Below are positions 25,854 to 34,512 of a DNA stretch of 64,000 bases, piece after piece; position 1 is the stretch's first letter; each line of letters begins with the position of its first letter. The stretch comes from Asticcacaulis benevestitus DSM 16100 = ATCC BAA-896. Lineage in GTDB: Bacteria; Pseudomonadota; Alphaproteobacteria; Caulobacterales; Caulobacteraceae. Location of the stretch: the NCBI RefSeq assembly GCF_000376105.1, contig NZ_AQWM01000006.1, positions 62,001-126,000 of the forward strand, written 5' to 3'. Both the position numbers and the translations under genes were made by a program. Below the pieces are notes generated by a model, which had not been told where the DNA came from, did not search any database, and saw only the letters and a program-made list of their open reading frames with translations.

Positions 25854-26048
25854 ATGACAAAAAACACAACGAACGAAATTTCCATTGAGATCCGCGTACG
25901 ATCTGTACGGATGGTTCTCCAGCATGAAGCCTCTACCCCTTCGCGATGGACAGCCATCTTGTCGGTTGCTCAGATGATCGGATAAGCGCCAGGCACTCTG
26001 AACGAATGGGTCAGGAAGACGGAGGCCGATACCGGCAAGCGCCCTTGA
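25854..26048 (+). pseudogene. IS3-family OrfA remnant
   Basis: The frame from 25854 reads MTKNTTNEISIEIRVRSVRM then VLQHEASTPSRWTAILSV, and after an in-frame TAA (25983-25985) continues APGTLNEWVRKTEADTGKRP to TGA 26046-26048. This is the helix-turn-helix part of IS3-type OrfA (typically RSVRMVLEHE, SRWAAI, TLNEWVR). OrfB and clear ends are missing. Confidence 0.85.
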
Positions 26049-26070
26049 AAAGGCCAAACTTGGAGACCTG

Positions 26071-26745
26071 CTAACCTTGCTCTTTGGCAATTTTTAGAAC
26101 GTCTATGTTCTTGAAGTAGGGCGATCTGAAGAACATCCATAAAATTTCCAAAATTGGGATAGCAAACGATACGCCTGTTAGTAGCCCCATGAATGCGTCT
26201 TGGTTGGAAGAGAAGCATTTAGGCTGGTAAACAATCCACAAGCCGAAGCACGTGCTCCACTCAGGTGACGATTTAAAGAGAGTCCAGATCAGCAATCCGA
26301 TCACAATTAGAAAAAAATAGCCAAATCCGAGCTCTGTTAGGACTTTCAGAGCGATTTTACGTCTGGGAAGCGGACAATGCCAACCTACGTGATACTGAGC
26401 AATTTCCTTCGCGGTTCGGTCGCCACATTCATCATTCAGTATTGATTTGATAATACTTTTCTCGAGCGTTGTGAACCTCATCATGTTTGTATATGCCTTC
26501 GATGCGCGAACAAAAAAATGCCCGATTACTATCAATAGCACCGCGAGCGCCCCGACCGATGGCTTGTCGGGAAATTTTTCGTGGGACAATACCAGTGCAA
26601 GTGCACCAGTCATCAGAGACACTGCCCACGCGACAGTGGTGTTAAGGTAAGAGACATTTGTGGCAGCAGTTGTAGCCAAGGATGCGTAATATTTATCTTT
26701 TATCCAATCCTGTATAGTTCCATTTTGTGTCGGATTGTTTGCCAT
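26071..26745 (-). CDS. Multi-spanning membrane protein, unknown
   Basis: This 224-residue protein has four hydrophobic segments: a pair near residues 35-80 (TVAWAVSLMTGALALVLS, VGALAVLLIVIGHFFV), one near 140-160 (GYFFLIVIGLLIWTLF) and one near 185-205. A cytoplasmic-like region between the pairs contains RRKIALKVL. The layout recalls SLATT-like small membrane proteins of defence loci, but I cannot assign it. ATG 26745 is used; GTG 26754 is an alternative. It diverges from the HIT-protein gene. Confidence 0.75.
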   Translation of the reverse strand: MANNPTQNGTIQDWIKDKYYASLATTAATNVSYLNTTVAWAVSLMTGALALVLSHEKFPDKPSVGALAVLLIVIGHFFVRASKAYTNMMRFTTLEKSIIKSILNDECGDRTAKEIAQYHVGWHCPLPRRKIALKVLTELGFGYFFLIVIGLLIWTLFKSSPEWSTCFGLWIVYQPKCFSSNQDAFMGLLTGVSFAIPILEILWMFFRSPYFKNIDVLKIAKEQG

Positions 26746-26778
26746 ATGAATCACCAGTGCAATTTTGAGTGAGGCTAA

Positions 26779-27444
26779 ATGAATTCAGAACCAGAGATTG
26801 ATCTTGATTGCGCTTTTTGTCTAGAAGGCAAAAGTGGATGCCTTGAAGATAGTTTGCTGCACGCGTTCGGGGCACCGCGTTTCCGACGGATTTTGTGGGA
26901 AAATAGCCTGTTTTTTTGCGTGCCCTCACTAGGGCCAATAACTTTTGGTCATGTTATGTTGGTATCGCGCAAGCACTACGATTGCTTACGAGACACACCA
27001 GTTGACGTCTCTCAAGACCTAGTCAAAGCTGCACTAGAGGTAAGAAATCGCCTTCAGGCCAAATTAGGCTGCGAGGTTTTGATATTCGAAAACGGAGAAA
27101 AGACGGGTGAGCAAAGCAAGACGTGCATTTCGCACGTGCATATTCACATAGTGCCAATGCCGCCTTCCGTAGGTGGCCGCAAAGCTTTGGCCGATACTAG
27201 TTTTACGTCTTATAAAGCGCCAACGGCCGGATATCTCAGCCGCCTGCCCCGCGATCAAGACTACTCCATCCTAATAGATGATGAAAATAGTGGAAATATT
27301 TATGTCGATAAATCAATTCCATCGCAGTACATGAGGAAGATCTTAGCTGAGATGTGGGGCGTACCTGAGCAATGGAATTGGAGAGACAATCCAAACCTAG
27401 GTGCTCTGAAAAAAATGATCGATGAATTGTCAGATTTTTTGTAG
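26779..27444 (+). CDS. HIT-family nucleotide hydrolase/transferase
   Basis: This 221-residue protein has the histidine triad HVHIHIVP (His119, His121, His123), preceded by FGHVMLVSRKHYDCL, typical of HIT folds. An N-terminal CAFC pair (11-14) resembles the zinc-binding start of many HIT proteins. The C-terminal 80 residues are not recognised. Family knowledge: HIT enzymes cleave nucleotide phosphoramidates, dinucleoside polyphosphates or adenylates. It sits in an AT-rich segment, converging on the ThyX/dCTP-deaminase operon and divergent from a membrane protein. Confidence 0.85.
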   Translation: MNSEPEIDLDCAFCLEGKSGCLEDSLLHAFGAPRFRRILWENSLFFCVPSLGPITFGHVMLVSRKHYDCLRDTPVDVSQDLVKAALEVRNRLQAKLGCEVLIFENGEKTGEQSKTCISHVHIHIVPMPPSVGGRKALADTSFTSYKAPTAGYLSRLPRDQDYSILIDDENSGNIYVDKSIPSQYMRKILAEMWGVPEQWNWRDNPNLGALKKMIDELSDFL

Positions 27445-27454
27445 ATAAATTTTT

Positions 27455-27874
27455 CTATCTTAGAAAATTTAATTTTTCTAAGCTATCAAATATTTCCTTC
27501 GCGGTTGAAATTCCAGTTAAAGCTGTAATTCCTATATTTTCCAACCTTTTAGAGGTTAATTCATCAATACCTATAGATGTTGCAAACACGTATTTAGTTA
27601 TAGGGATTTCCATATACTCTTCTGCAAACTCTTTGTGTGCCGGCAATGTTTTTATAAAAACCCCCATATTCTTTAGTTTGAGTTTGATTTCAATGAAAAT
27701 TTTTTGCCTCGAGTATCCACCTAGGGTCGGCGAAAATAGAATGTCGGGCTTGAACTGATTAGTAAATGGCTGCATTTCGGCGGTAACATATTCGACAGAT
27801 ACGTCGCCATGTTTACGAAGAAGACTGGCTAACTCCGTCACGAGCTCCAACTCAGGGCTTCTGTTCTCTTCCAT
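27455..27874 (-). CDS. Small PD-(D/E)XK-like protein
   Basis: This 139-residue protein shows FKPDILF (Asp44) and KIFIEIKLKLKN (Glu62, Lys64), the D and ExK elements of the PD-(D/E)XK nuclease fold, spaced as in small restriction-type or Mrr-like domains. The C-terminus (ELTSKRLENIGITALTGIST) looks like the last strand and helix of that fold. It is the third gene of an operon with ThyX-like and dCTP-deaminase-like genes (15-base gaps). Nuclease activity is inferred from these motifs only. Confidence 0.6.
   Translation of the reverse strand: MEENRSPELELVTELASLLRKHGDVSVEYVTAEMQPFTNQFKPDILFSPTLGGYSRQKIFIEIKLKLKNMGVFIKTLPAHKEFAEEYMEIPITKYVFATSIGIDELTSKRLENIGITALTGISTAKEIFDSLEKLNFLR
27459..27482. 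terminator. AT-rich hairpin between convergent genes
   Basis: CTTAGAAAA (27459-27467) pairs with TTTTCTAAG (27474-27482). It lies just past the HIT stop and overlaps the last codons of the convergent gene. T-runs on both sides allow bidirectional termination. Confidence 0.4.
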
Positions 27875-27889
27875 CTTGGCTTCCGAACT

Positions 27890-28447
27890 TTAAATATTAA
27901 ACAGTCTACCGGCCAAAGTGGAATGCGGTCCGCTGCCTTTCCAATGTCCAGCCGGGTCCTTGCCCTCGTCGTGCGCGTTGTCAACAGCGCATACTACCAA
28001 ATGGGCAATGCGCATGCCCGGGACCAGTAGGATCTCTTTCACCGCTCGCGTCTCAATTTCCAGAATTAGCTGTTGAGGGCCATCGCGCCCAAACCCGGCA
28101 CCGACAAAGTGACTTATCGCCACGCTTACTCCTAGACGTGCCAGATCAGAAGTACCAGCTAGGAACGCACAGAAGCCGTTAGAAACGCTTATCGATTCCA
28201 TCGTATAAGACAAAATTACTTGGTCTTTTTTGACCAACATTTTGCCATCTACCAAAGGCTGTCGAATAATTTCTGGATACTGCTCTTGTCTATCGACGGC
28301 CATACGTTCGACCGGATCAACCAGATAGTAATCCTCGGCTAGGCGCAAGCCGATACTTGAGTTCGAAATAAGTTCCGGATCTAGCGGTTCGACATAAATA
28401 TTTCCCGAACCTATGGCTTCAATCAAGTTTTGCTTTGATTGGATCAT
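27890..28447 (-). CDS. dCTP deaminase / dUTPase-superfamily protein
   Basis: This 185-residue protein has GTSDLARLGVSVAISHFVGA (98-117) with Ser100 and Arg104 as in dCTP deaminases, then QQLILEIE with Glu130 at the catalytic position, and a closing PGMRIAHLVV strand. Family knowledge: these trimers deaminate dCTP to dUTP, or directly to dUMP in bifunctional forms. Chromosomal Dcd is housekeeping, but island copies such as this may act in phage defence by dCTP depletion. AGGAG precedes ATG 28447, and the ThyX-like gene ends 15 bases upstream. Confidence 0.85.
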   Translation of the reverse strand: MIQSKQNLIEAIGSGNIYVEPLDPELISNSSIGLRLAEDYYLVDPVERMAVDRQEQYPEIIRQPLVDGKMLVKKDQVILSYTMESISVSNGFCAFLAGTSDLARLGVSVAISHFVGAGFGRDGPQQLILEIETRAVKEILLVPGMRIAHLVVCAVDNAHDEGKDPAGHWKGSGPHSTLAGRLFNI

Positions 28448-28462
28448 GTTCCGCTCCTGTTC

Positions 28463-29794
28463 TTATGGAACTGTTTCGATTTTCCTCTCAACAATATCCT
28501 GATCACCCCGCCGAATATCAAAGTCATCGCTGTCAAAATCCGCGAATACCGCCAACTTTGGGTGGTGGACAGTTAAAGTACGGGCCATTTGCTGAGCGAC
28601 CCATCGCAAAGTGGGATGCACAGTTTTTCTTGAGCGAAGCTCAGATACATAAACCATTTGCGGCAAACTATATCTCAAATGGCATGACACATTCATTCCC
28701 AATGGCAGGTAATATTGAGCCTCTTCGTCTCCGAATTGCAGTTCACTGCGCAGGGATTGCAATTCCCGGATCTGATTTGCGACAAAATCTTTAGCTGACT
28801 GTTGAATGCCTTTGGGCAGTTGATCAAAATACCAATTGTGAAAGCCTAATCGGTCGGTTAATAGCGGAAATGCACAATAGCCGTTGCGATGGCGCTGCAA
28901 GTCTCTGAATGAGCCAAAATCGAGCAAGAATTTACAATCGTAAGATCCAAATCGCTGTAATTCTCTAGGAAGCTGGGCGCTTCTCGGACGTTTTGATATC
29001 TCAAACAGAACTGTTCGCTCTAGTTCCGAATTATTGATGTCCATCGAATAAATAAACTCAGAATTCGACGTGGGAACATCCAACGCAGTGTCATATGCCG
29101 ATTTTTTCGCAGCGTTTAAATTGTACTCTAATACTTCTGTTTTTTCTTGATGAGAAAAACTGCTCGGATACTTATTTTGCAATGCTTCAATGCATTGTCC
29201 GGCAATCAATTGAACCTCAGCCAAAGGATGATGCGCTAACAGAGCAAGGTTCTCAGCAGCTTGCCGGAAATTCGTGGTCCAAGAAAATTGCGTCGAAGTC
29301 CCTGCAGGTAAGAAGCCCCTTGCGATATCGAACGCTTTAGCCTGTATGGCTTTTTGCCATACCGTTTCCTTCTGACCTGGCTCACGGGGGAACCGTTGGC
29401 TGAGCTCTTCGATCAGCGGGGCCTGCAAATCCAAATAAAAGCGTATCCACTTTTTCTGAACCTCTCCGCACCGCGGGTCATCAATAGGGCTCACCAACTT
29501 CTGCTGCGCAAAATCGATATACCGCGTTGAGGATTCTTGACCAGAGTAAAGGGGATTATTCTGAAAAGCTTTGCAGGCCAGCATCGAAGCCCCTTCAATG
29601 AAGAGGGTAGTCACGCCACAATCGCCAATTGAAGCGTGGCCGTAACCTACGTAATAGCTTTCCATGAATTTCTTCGCGCCACGTTCAGCCACCTTCACAG
29701 CGTGTGCGTCAACACTTTCACCTGATCGGCTATAGAGCGCTTGCAACATAGCAAGAGCTTCCGGTTCGAATTCATCGAAAACGCGTATCTTCAT
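28463..29794 (-). CDS. ThyX-like (flavin-dependent thymidylate synthase) protein, long form
   Basis: This 443-residue protein begins MKIRVFDEFEPEALAMLQAL. Two ThyX-like halves can be seen: YSGQESSTRYIDF (about residues 85-97) and FRDLQRHRNGYCAFPLL (about 298-314), with SELRSRKTVHPTLRWVAQQM near the end, resembling the ThyX substrate loop. Classical ThyX is about 220-250 residues, so this is a duplicated or extended form. ThyX methylates dUMP with FAD and folate, so with the dCTP deaminase next door a dC-to-dU-to-dT (or modified pyrimidine) route is conceivable. ATG 29794 is chosen behind GGTGAA. Confidence 0.75.
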   Translation of the reverse strand: MKIRVFDEFEPEALAMLQALYSRSGESVDAHAVKVAERGAKKFMESYYVGYGHASIGDCGVTTLFIEGASMLACKAFQNNPLYSGQESSTRYIDFAQQKLVSPIDDPRCGEVQKKWIRFYLDLQAPLIEELSQRFPREPGQKETVWQKAIQAKAFDIARGFLPAGTSTQFSWTTNFRQAAENLALLAHHPLAEVQLIAGQCIEALQNKYPSSFSHQEKTEVLEYNLNAAKKSAYDTALDVPTSNSEFIYSMDINNSELERTVLFEISKRPRSAQLPRELQRFGSYDCKFLLDFGSFRDLQRHRNGYCAFPLLTDRLGFHNWYFDQLPKGIQQSAKDFVANQIRELQSLRSELQFGDEEAQYYLPLGMNVSCHLRYSLPQMVYVSELRSRKTVHPTLRWVAQQMARTLTVHHPKLAVFADFDSDDFDIRRGDQDIVERKIETVP

Positions 29795-29893
29795 GTAGTT
29801 CACCATTACGTATGCCCGCCGGCGGCTGTGCCGTTTAGAATCAAAGATTATATCACCATTGCTGAAGGTCTTCCAGACTGACTGACACAGCCC

Positions 29894-31114
29894 CTATCTT
29901 GCTAAAATGTGCCCTTTTGTCGAGCTGCCCTCGCGCAATCTGTCCAAATAATCTGACCACCATTGCGCCATAGCCACTCGCTCAGCCCAATATTGGCCCC
30001 GGTTGTAACTGCCGCGCACCTTGTTTTTATCCTGATGGGCCAGCGCCGCTTCAATCGCGTCGGGCTGCCATTTCCCCGACTCATTCAACAAGGTACTGGC
30101 CGTACTTCTGAAGCCGTGGCCGGTCATCTCGTCAGATGTATAACCAAGGCGTCGGAGCGCTACGTTTATCGTATTTTCAGACATGGGGCGATCGCCCGTT
30201 CGTATTGACGGGAATGCATATTTTTCCTCACCCGTGATTTCACGGACCGCCAGTAAAATCGCCGTAGACTGTCGAGAAAGCGGGACAACGTGCTCGATCC
30301 CCATCTTCATCTTCGATGCCGGTATCCTCCAGCAGCACTTGTCGAAATCAAATTCGTGCCATTCAGCATGCCTGAGTTCCCCGGGGCGCACAAAGACATG
30401 CGGAGACAAGCGAAGGGCTGCATGGGTGGTCATGTGCCCCTCAAAAGCTTCAATATCCCTCAAAAGCCCTCCCACTCCCTCTGGCGTGAGGATAGCGGCA
30501 CGATGAACGACCTTAGGAGATTTTAGTGCACCGCCGACATCCGCCGCAGGATCAACCTTGGCACGTGCCGTCCATATGGCATATTTGAAAACGCGGCTTG
30601 CGAAAGATCGCGCACGTTTTGCGCTTTCGTAATTGCCTCGTTTTTCAATTTTCTTGAGGGCCGAGACAACTTCATAGGGTTCAATTTGTGCAATCGGACG
30701 GCTCCCCAAGTCTTTTTCCAGGAGCGAAGCCAACCAATTCGTTTTCTTTCTGGTTGCCTCGGCGATACCATCAGCTTCCAGCTTCTCGATATATTCTTTG
30801 GCGACCCCCATGAACGTACTGTTCGCTAAGATTGAGGCAGCGATCAATTGCCGCTTGCGTTCGAAGCTCGGATCAACACCCGTCGCAAGGACCTTTTTAG
30901 CCTCGTCGCGCCGCCCCCTTGCAGCCTTCAGACCGACGTCTGGATAGCTGCCCAGGCTGAGCATTTTTTCCCTACCCATAAACCGGTATCGAAACCGCCA
31001 CAGTTTGCTCCCTGATTTAGAGATTACCAGGAATAAGGCGCCCCCGTCGGCAAGTTTGTAATCCTTGTCTGAATTGGGCTTAGCGGCTTTGATAGTTAGA
31101 TCGGAGAGAGACAT
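29894..31114 (-). CDS. P4-type tyrosine integrase of the island
   Basis: This 406-residue protein has an N-terminal DUF4102-type arm domain (SLSDLTIKAAKPNSDKDYKL, then LWRFRYRFMGREKMLSLGSY), a SAM-like core-binding domain and a catalytic domain with RPGELRHAEW (first Arg), HGFRSTASTLL and ALAHQDKNKVRGSYNRGQYW leading to the Tyr. The open frame continues to 31357 through the tRNA, which is not coding; ATG 31114 begins the family's conserved N-terminus. It lies directly downstream of tRNA-Phe and would integrate into its 3' end. A related fragment persists at 10612-10945. Confidence 0.95.
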   Translation of the reverse strand: MSLSDLTIKAAKPNSDKDYKLADGGALFLVISKSGSKLWRFRYRFMGREKMLSLGSYPDVGLKAARGRRDEAKKVLATGVDPSFERKRQLIAASILANSTFMGVAKEYIEKLEADGIAEATRKKTNWLASLLEKDLGSRPIAQIEPYEVVSALKKIEKRGNYESAKRARSFASRVFKYAIWTARAKVDPAADVGGALKSPKVVHRAAILTPEGVGGLLRDIEAFEGHMTTHAALRLSPHVFVRPGELRHAEWHEFDFDKCCWRIPASKMKMGIEHVVPLSRQSTAILLAVREITGEEKYAFPSIRTGDRPMSENTINVALRRLGYTSDEMTGHGFRSTASTLLNESGKWQPDAIEAALAHQDKNKVRGSYNRGQYWAERVAMAQWWSDYLDRLREGSSTKGHILAR

Positions 31115-31275
31115 GTGGGTAGCGTCCAAGGCGTCCTCGGCGCTACCCACAAATTGTACCCAAAAATCGTCGGATCTTCTGGTATCTCGTGGGACGCCAC
31201 AGGACTGTTGAGCCCCACAATACCATATTCTATAAGGGTTTGCTAGATTTTGGGGGATGTCTTGGGAAGAGGGAA

Positions 31276-31351
31276 TGGTGCCTGGAGCCGGATTCGAACC
31301 AGCGACACGCGGATTTTCAATCCGCTGCTCTACCAACTGAGCTATCCAGGC
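31276..31351 (-). tRNA. tRNA-Phe (GAA), island attachment site
   Basis: On the minus strand it runs from GCCTGGATAGCTCAG to GAATCCGGCTCCAGGCACCA, 76 bases with encoded CCA. The anticodon loop is TTGAAAA (GAA), and the T-loop TTCGAAT and acceptor pairing are intact. The 3' 20 bases (31276-31295) serve as attachment core, repeated imperfectly at 3075-3093. The integrase lies immediately 3' and yacG 5'. Confidence 0.97.
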
Positions 31352-31459
31352 CTTCAAACGAGTGACTTTAAATCAGCGTCACCTCGGTCGGGAGGCAGGT
31401 CTATAGGTGAGCTAAATCGGCTTGTCCAGCCGAAAAAGGTAAGGATTTCCGAAAAATAG

Positions 31460-31696
31460 TCATTCATCCCCATCATCGTAGGGCAGATGCAGCGAAGCGG
31501 GGGCTGCGCCCTCGTCTTCCTCGCTGACGGTAAGGCCGCCGGCACCATCAATTACATAGTCGCCCTTCAGCCAATGGACCAGATCGACATCGGCGCAACG
31601 CTTGGAACAGAACGGCGCATAGCTGGGCGCGACGCTGACCACGCCTTCGATGGCCTCGCCATAGGGCTTCTGGCAGCGGGTGCATTTACGGATCAT
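31460..31696 (-). CDS. yacG: DNA gyrase inhibitor YacG
   Basis: This 78-residue zinc-ribbon protein has CTRCQKPYGEA and, after about 15 residues, FCSKRCADVDLVHWLKGDY, giving the CxxC...CxxxC ligands and the DLxxWL motif of YacG. An acidic tail follows. Its start overlaps the RNase E/G gene by four bases, as in other alphaproteobacteria. YacG binds GyrB and blocks DNA binding by gyrase. Confidence 0.93.
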   Translation of the reverse strand: MIRKCTRCQKPYGEAIEGVVSVAPSYAPFCSKRCADVDLVHWLKGDYVIDGAGGLTVSEEDEGAAPASLHLPYDDGDE

Positions 31697-32700
31697 ACAA
31701 TAACCTCGGACTTGGCGGCCGCTTCCAGACGCAGGATCGCCGACAGCGGATCATGGGAAGCCGCCAGCAGCGGACGGATAATATCTAGTTTGCCAGCCGG
31801 CGCGCGCAAGGTCAGCAAGCGCCCTGGCTCGCTCTGTGCGCGCTTCACGGCCTCGCGCAGCAACCTGTGCGCGGCACGCAGGTCAGGCTTGGCGTCCATT
31901 AGCGGACAGGCGCCCCACGGACGGACAAATTCAAGCGTGCCGAACTTGCCAATGGGGCCAATGATAAGGCGATCGGCCTCAGCGCCGAAGCCGGATTGCA
32001 GAAGCTGGCGCAGACGATCGGCGTCATGGCGCTTGCCGATCAGGTCGATCACCACCAGACCCGCCAGACCGGACAGGCGCAGACGGCGGGCGATATCGCT
32101 GGCCGCGCGTTCATTGCAGGCCTTGGCGAAGGCCTTGGGCGTGGCCACGCCCTCCCCGCCGGCTGAATCGACATCACACGCGATCAGGGCGCGGGTGCGT
32201 TCGACGCTGAGATAGCCGCCTTCGGGCAAAGGGCCCGATGGATTGAGCGCCGCGTCTTCGGCCTCGTCCAGCGCATCCGGATCATCGACGGCTTCAACAG
32301 GCAGGTCACCGAAAGCGGCCGTGGCGCGGGCCAGCAGGCGCTCTCTCAGACTCAGCACCGGTGACAGGCGGCGCAGCGAACCTTCGGCAGAACCGATCAG
32401 ATTGGCGCGGGCCAGTTTGTCTTGGCGGGCCTCGGCGATGATGGTGACCTCAAGGGCGGCACCTTCATCGAGCTTTGCCAGCGCCTCCTGCGGGGCATCC
32501 AGCACCGCTTCGGCGCCATCCGCAAGGGTTAGGAAGGCGACGCCGCCGGCCTTGCTTTTCAGACGCGCTACCGAACGCACACCGAGCAGATTGAGCGCGG
32601 CGTCCTGGTCATAACCTTCGAGATAGATATGAGGCCGGCCATCAAGGCAGATGGCGCCGCGCGCCAGTCCGAAGCGGCTCTCGTAGTGGAGCGTAATCAC
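31693..32700 (-). CDS. Ribonuclease E/G family protein
   Basis: This 335-residue protein keeps the RNase E/G core: GLVVIDLIGKRHDADRLRQL contains the IDL/D region of the catalytic metal site, followed by GPIGKFGTLEFVRPW. The S1 domain is reduced and the zinc-link and C-terminal scaffold are absent, so it is the short form encoded between maf and yacG in alphaproteobacteria. It overlaps both neighbours by four bases, a tight operon. Full-length RNase E must be elsewhere. Confidence 0.88.
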   Translation of the reverse strand: MITLHYESRFGLARGAICLDGRPHIYLEGYDQDAALNLLGVRSVARLKSKAGGVAFLTLADGAEAVLDAPQEALAKLDEGAALEVTIIAEARQDKLARANLIGSAEGSLRRLSPVLSLRERLLARATAAFGDLPVEAVDDPDALDEAEDAALNPSGPLPEGGYLSVERTRALIACDVDSAGGEGVATPKAFAKACNERAASDIARRLRLSGLAGLVVIDLIGKRHDADRLRQLLQSGFGAEADRLIIGPIGKFGTLEFVRPWGACPLMDAKPDLRAAHRLLREAVKRAQSEPGRLLTLRAPAGKLDIIRPLLAASHDPLSAILRLEAAAKSEVIV

Positions 32701-33293
32701 GCCTTAAGACCCGCGCCTTCGAGCAGGCCCGAACCTTCGAGAAGACAGCGTGTCTCGTAGAGCGGCAATCCCATGACGCCGGTATAACTGCCAACCAGAT
32801 GGGTGACAAAAGCGCCAGCGAGGCCCTGGATGGCGTAACCGCCTGCCTTGCCAATGCCTTCGCCGCTGACCAGATAGGCGGCCGTATCGGCGGCGCTCAG
32901 GCGTTTGAAGCTGATGCGCGTCTCGACAAGCCGTGATGACAGCTTGCCCGTCGGGTTCACCACCGCCACACCGGTATAGACGCGGTGACCACGGCCAGAC
33001 AGCAGCTTGAGGCAGGCGGCCACATCCTCGGTGGTTTCGGCCTTATCGAGCACACGGCGGCCGACGCAGACCACCGTATCGGCGGCCAGCACAAAGCCGG
33101 GCGTCGAGCTGGCTACGGCCTGAGCTTTCGACACAGCGAGACGCAGCGCCAGTTGCGCTGGTGTTTCATCTTTAAGGGGAGATTCGTCTAGATCCGCCGC
33201 AACGATCTGATCAGGCACAAGCCCGATCAGAGCCAGAAGGTCGCGACGGCGCGGGCTGGCGCTGGCCAATATGAAAGGAGCGCGCTCAGCCAC
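32697..33293 (-). CDS. Maf-family nucleoside triphosphate pyrophosphatase
   Basis: This 198-residue protein starts ILASASPRRRDLLALIGL, the Maf phosphate loop, and has LAADTVVCVGRRVLDKAETT and YAIQGLAGAFVTHLVGSYTG, all diagnostic. Maf proteins hydrolyse non-canonical or modified pyrimidine NTPs. It follows infA by ten bases and overlaps the RNase gene by four. Confidence 0.95.
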   Translation of the reverse strand: MAERAPFILASASPRRRDLLALIGLVPDQIVAADLDESPLKDETPAQLALRLAVSKAQAVASSTPGFVLAADTVVCVGRRVLDKAETTEDVAACLKLLSGRGHRVYTGVAVVNPTGKLSSRLVETRISFKRLSAADTAAYLVSGEGIGKAGGYAIQGLAGAFVTHLVGSYTGVMGLPLYETRCLLEGSGLLEGAGLKA

Positions 33294-33303
33294 GATATCA
33301 GGT

Positions 33304-33525
33304 TTACTTGAAGCGGTAGGTAATACGACCCTTGGTCAGGTCATAAGGCGTCATTTCGACCAGAATGCGGTCGCCTGCCAGCACACGGATGCGGTTCTTG
33401 CGCATCTTGCCCGCGGTGTGGGCGATAATTTCGTGGCCGCTTTCTTCCAGCTTCACGCGGAACGTCGCGTTGGGAAGCAGTTCGATCACAGTACCCGGAA
33501 ATTCTAAAAGCTCTTCTTTTGCCAT
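33304..33525 (-). CDS. infA: Translation initiation factor IF-1
   Basis: A 73-residue OB-fold protein: [20 protein letters not shown], then [17 protein letters not shown] and a [13 protein letters not shown] end. ATG 33525 follows GAGAGG at five bases; the frame open to 33567 is not the start. IF-1 occupies the ribosomal A site during initiation. First gene of infA-maf-rnase-yacG. Confidence 0.98.
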   Translation of the reverse strand: MAKEELLEFPGTVIELLPNATFRVKLEESGHEIIAHTAGKMRKNRIRVLAGDRILVEMTPYDLTKGRITYRFK

Positions 33526-33635
33526 ACGGCCTCTCTGTTGTGACGCGGCAGTCTCATAAAGACTCAAACGGCGCCAAAATATGCGATTGCGCCCTTTATA
33601 CCCAAAGGCCAGATGTGGAAAGCCCTAAAACGAAA

Positions 33636-33664
33636 GCGCCCCTTGCCACAGGGGCAAGGGGCGC
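33636..33664 (-). terminator. Rho-independent terminator after the outer-membrane protein gene
   Basis: GCGCCCCTTGCC (33636-33647) pairs perfectly with GGCAAGGGGCGC (33653-33664). On the minus strand it is followed by TTTCGTTTT, 30 bases past the stop at 33695. Confidence 0.92.
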
Positions 33665-33694
33665 ATGCGATGAAGCGTTCCAAGGAGGGGGAAA

Positions 33695-34213
33695 CTAGAA
33701 CTGCTTCACGAGGCTGAGGGTAGCCGTATCAGCCGTACCCTTATCGCTCTGGAAGTCCGAGCGCGTGTAATCGGCGCGCACGGCGTATTCCGGATTGATG
33801 TGGTACTGGCCACCGACACCGTATTCGAGGGCCGTACCCTGCTCAAACTTACCCGCCGAGGCCGGGGCCTTCAGGTCGGTATCGGAAACGCCGACACGAC
33901 CGATCAGGTCAAAGCTCGGCGAAACCGGCAGATAACCTACGCCGTAGACGGCGGCCTTGTTGGTCAGCTTGAACTTGTTGCCGGCAACCTTGTCGTCGTT
34001 GGTGCCGAAAGCGGCTTCACCTTCAACGCCGAAGTGCGGGGTGATCTTGGTGCCGACGCGGGCATTGACGCTGCCGAGATTGGTGCCGGTCTTGTCATTG
34101 TCGGTTTGCGAATAACCAACCGAACCGTACACCTTGCCCACGTCCTGAGCGGAAGCGGCGGTGCCGATAGCCAGAGTAGCGATAGCAGCGGTAGCGATAA
34201 GAAGGGTCTTCAT
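33695..34213 (-). CDS. Small outer-membrane beta-barrel protein
   Basis: The 172-residue protein begins with a signal peptide (MKTLLIATAAIATLAIGTAA, cleavage after ASA) and continues with alternating strands such as VGKVYGSVGYSQTD and YAVRADYTRSDFQ, ending SLVKQF with the terminal Phe of outer-membrane proteins. The size suggests an eight-stranded OmpA/OmpW-like barrel. ATG 34213 follows GGAG; 34246 is an upstream alternative without a signal sequence. It has its own terminator and sits between UPF0262 and infA. Confidence 0.88.
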   Translation of the reverse strand: MKTLLIATAAIATLAIGTAASAQDVGKVYGSVGYSQTDNDKTGTNLGSVNARVGTKITPHFGVEGEAAFGTNDDKVAGNKFKLTNKAAVYGVGYLPVSPSFDLIGRVGVSDTDLKAPASAGKFEQGTALEYGVGGQYHINPEYAVRADYTRSDFQSDKGTADTATLSLVKQF

Positions 34214-34512
34214 AATATGTGCTCCAAAGTTGAACTGGTCACGCATCGGGGAGGATGCGGGCCGACGATCATGTTGTCGTCTGGAGCTAATATGGCGATG
34301 CGAACGGGCCTTCGTGGGGCGATTACAGGGTCTTTTTGAGGTCTTTGCGGCCGATTAAGGCCATATGAACACGGTCCGGCCCCGTACAAGGCGAACCGCG
34401 TTTTAATCGTCCGCATTCAGACGTAATTCAGCCCTATTGATGAACCAGTATGAATGACAAAAAAGTAATGAAAACATAAGTCTAGGCAAAATGTGCCCAT
34501 CAGGGACCGATC

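Noticed and set aside
31115-31357. N-terminal extension of the integrase frame through tRNA-Phe
   Set aside because: The added residues are translated tRNA and att sequence; the conserved integrase start is ATG 31114.
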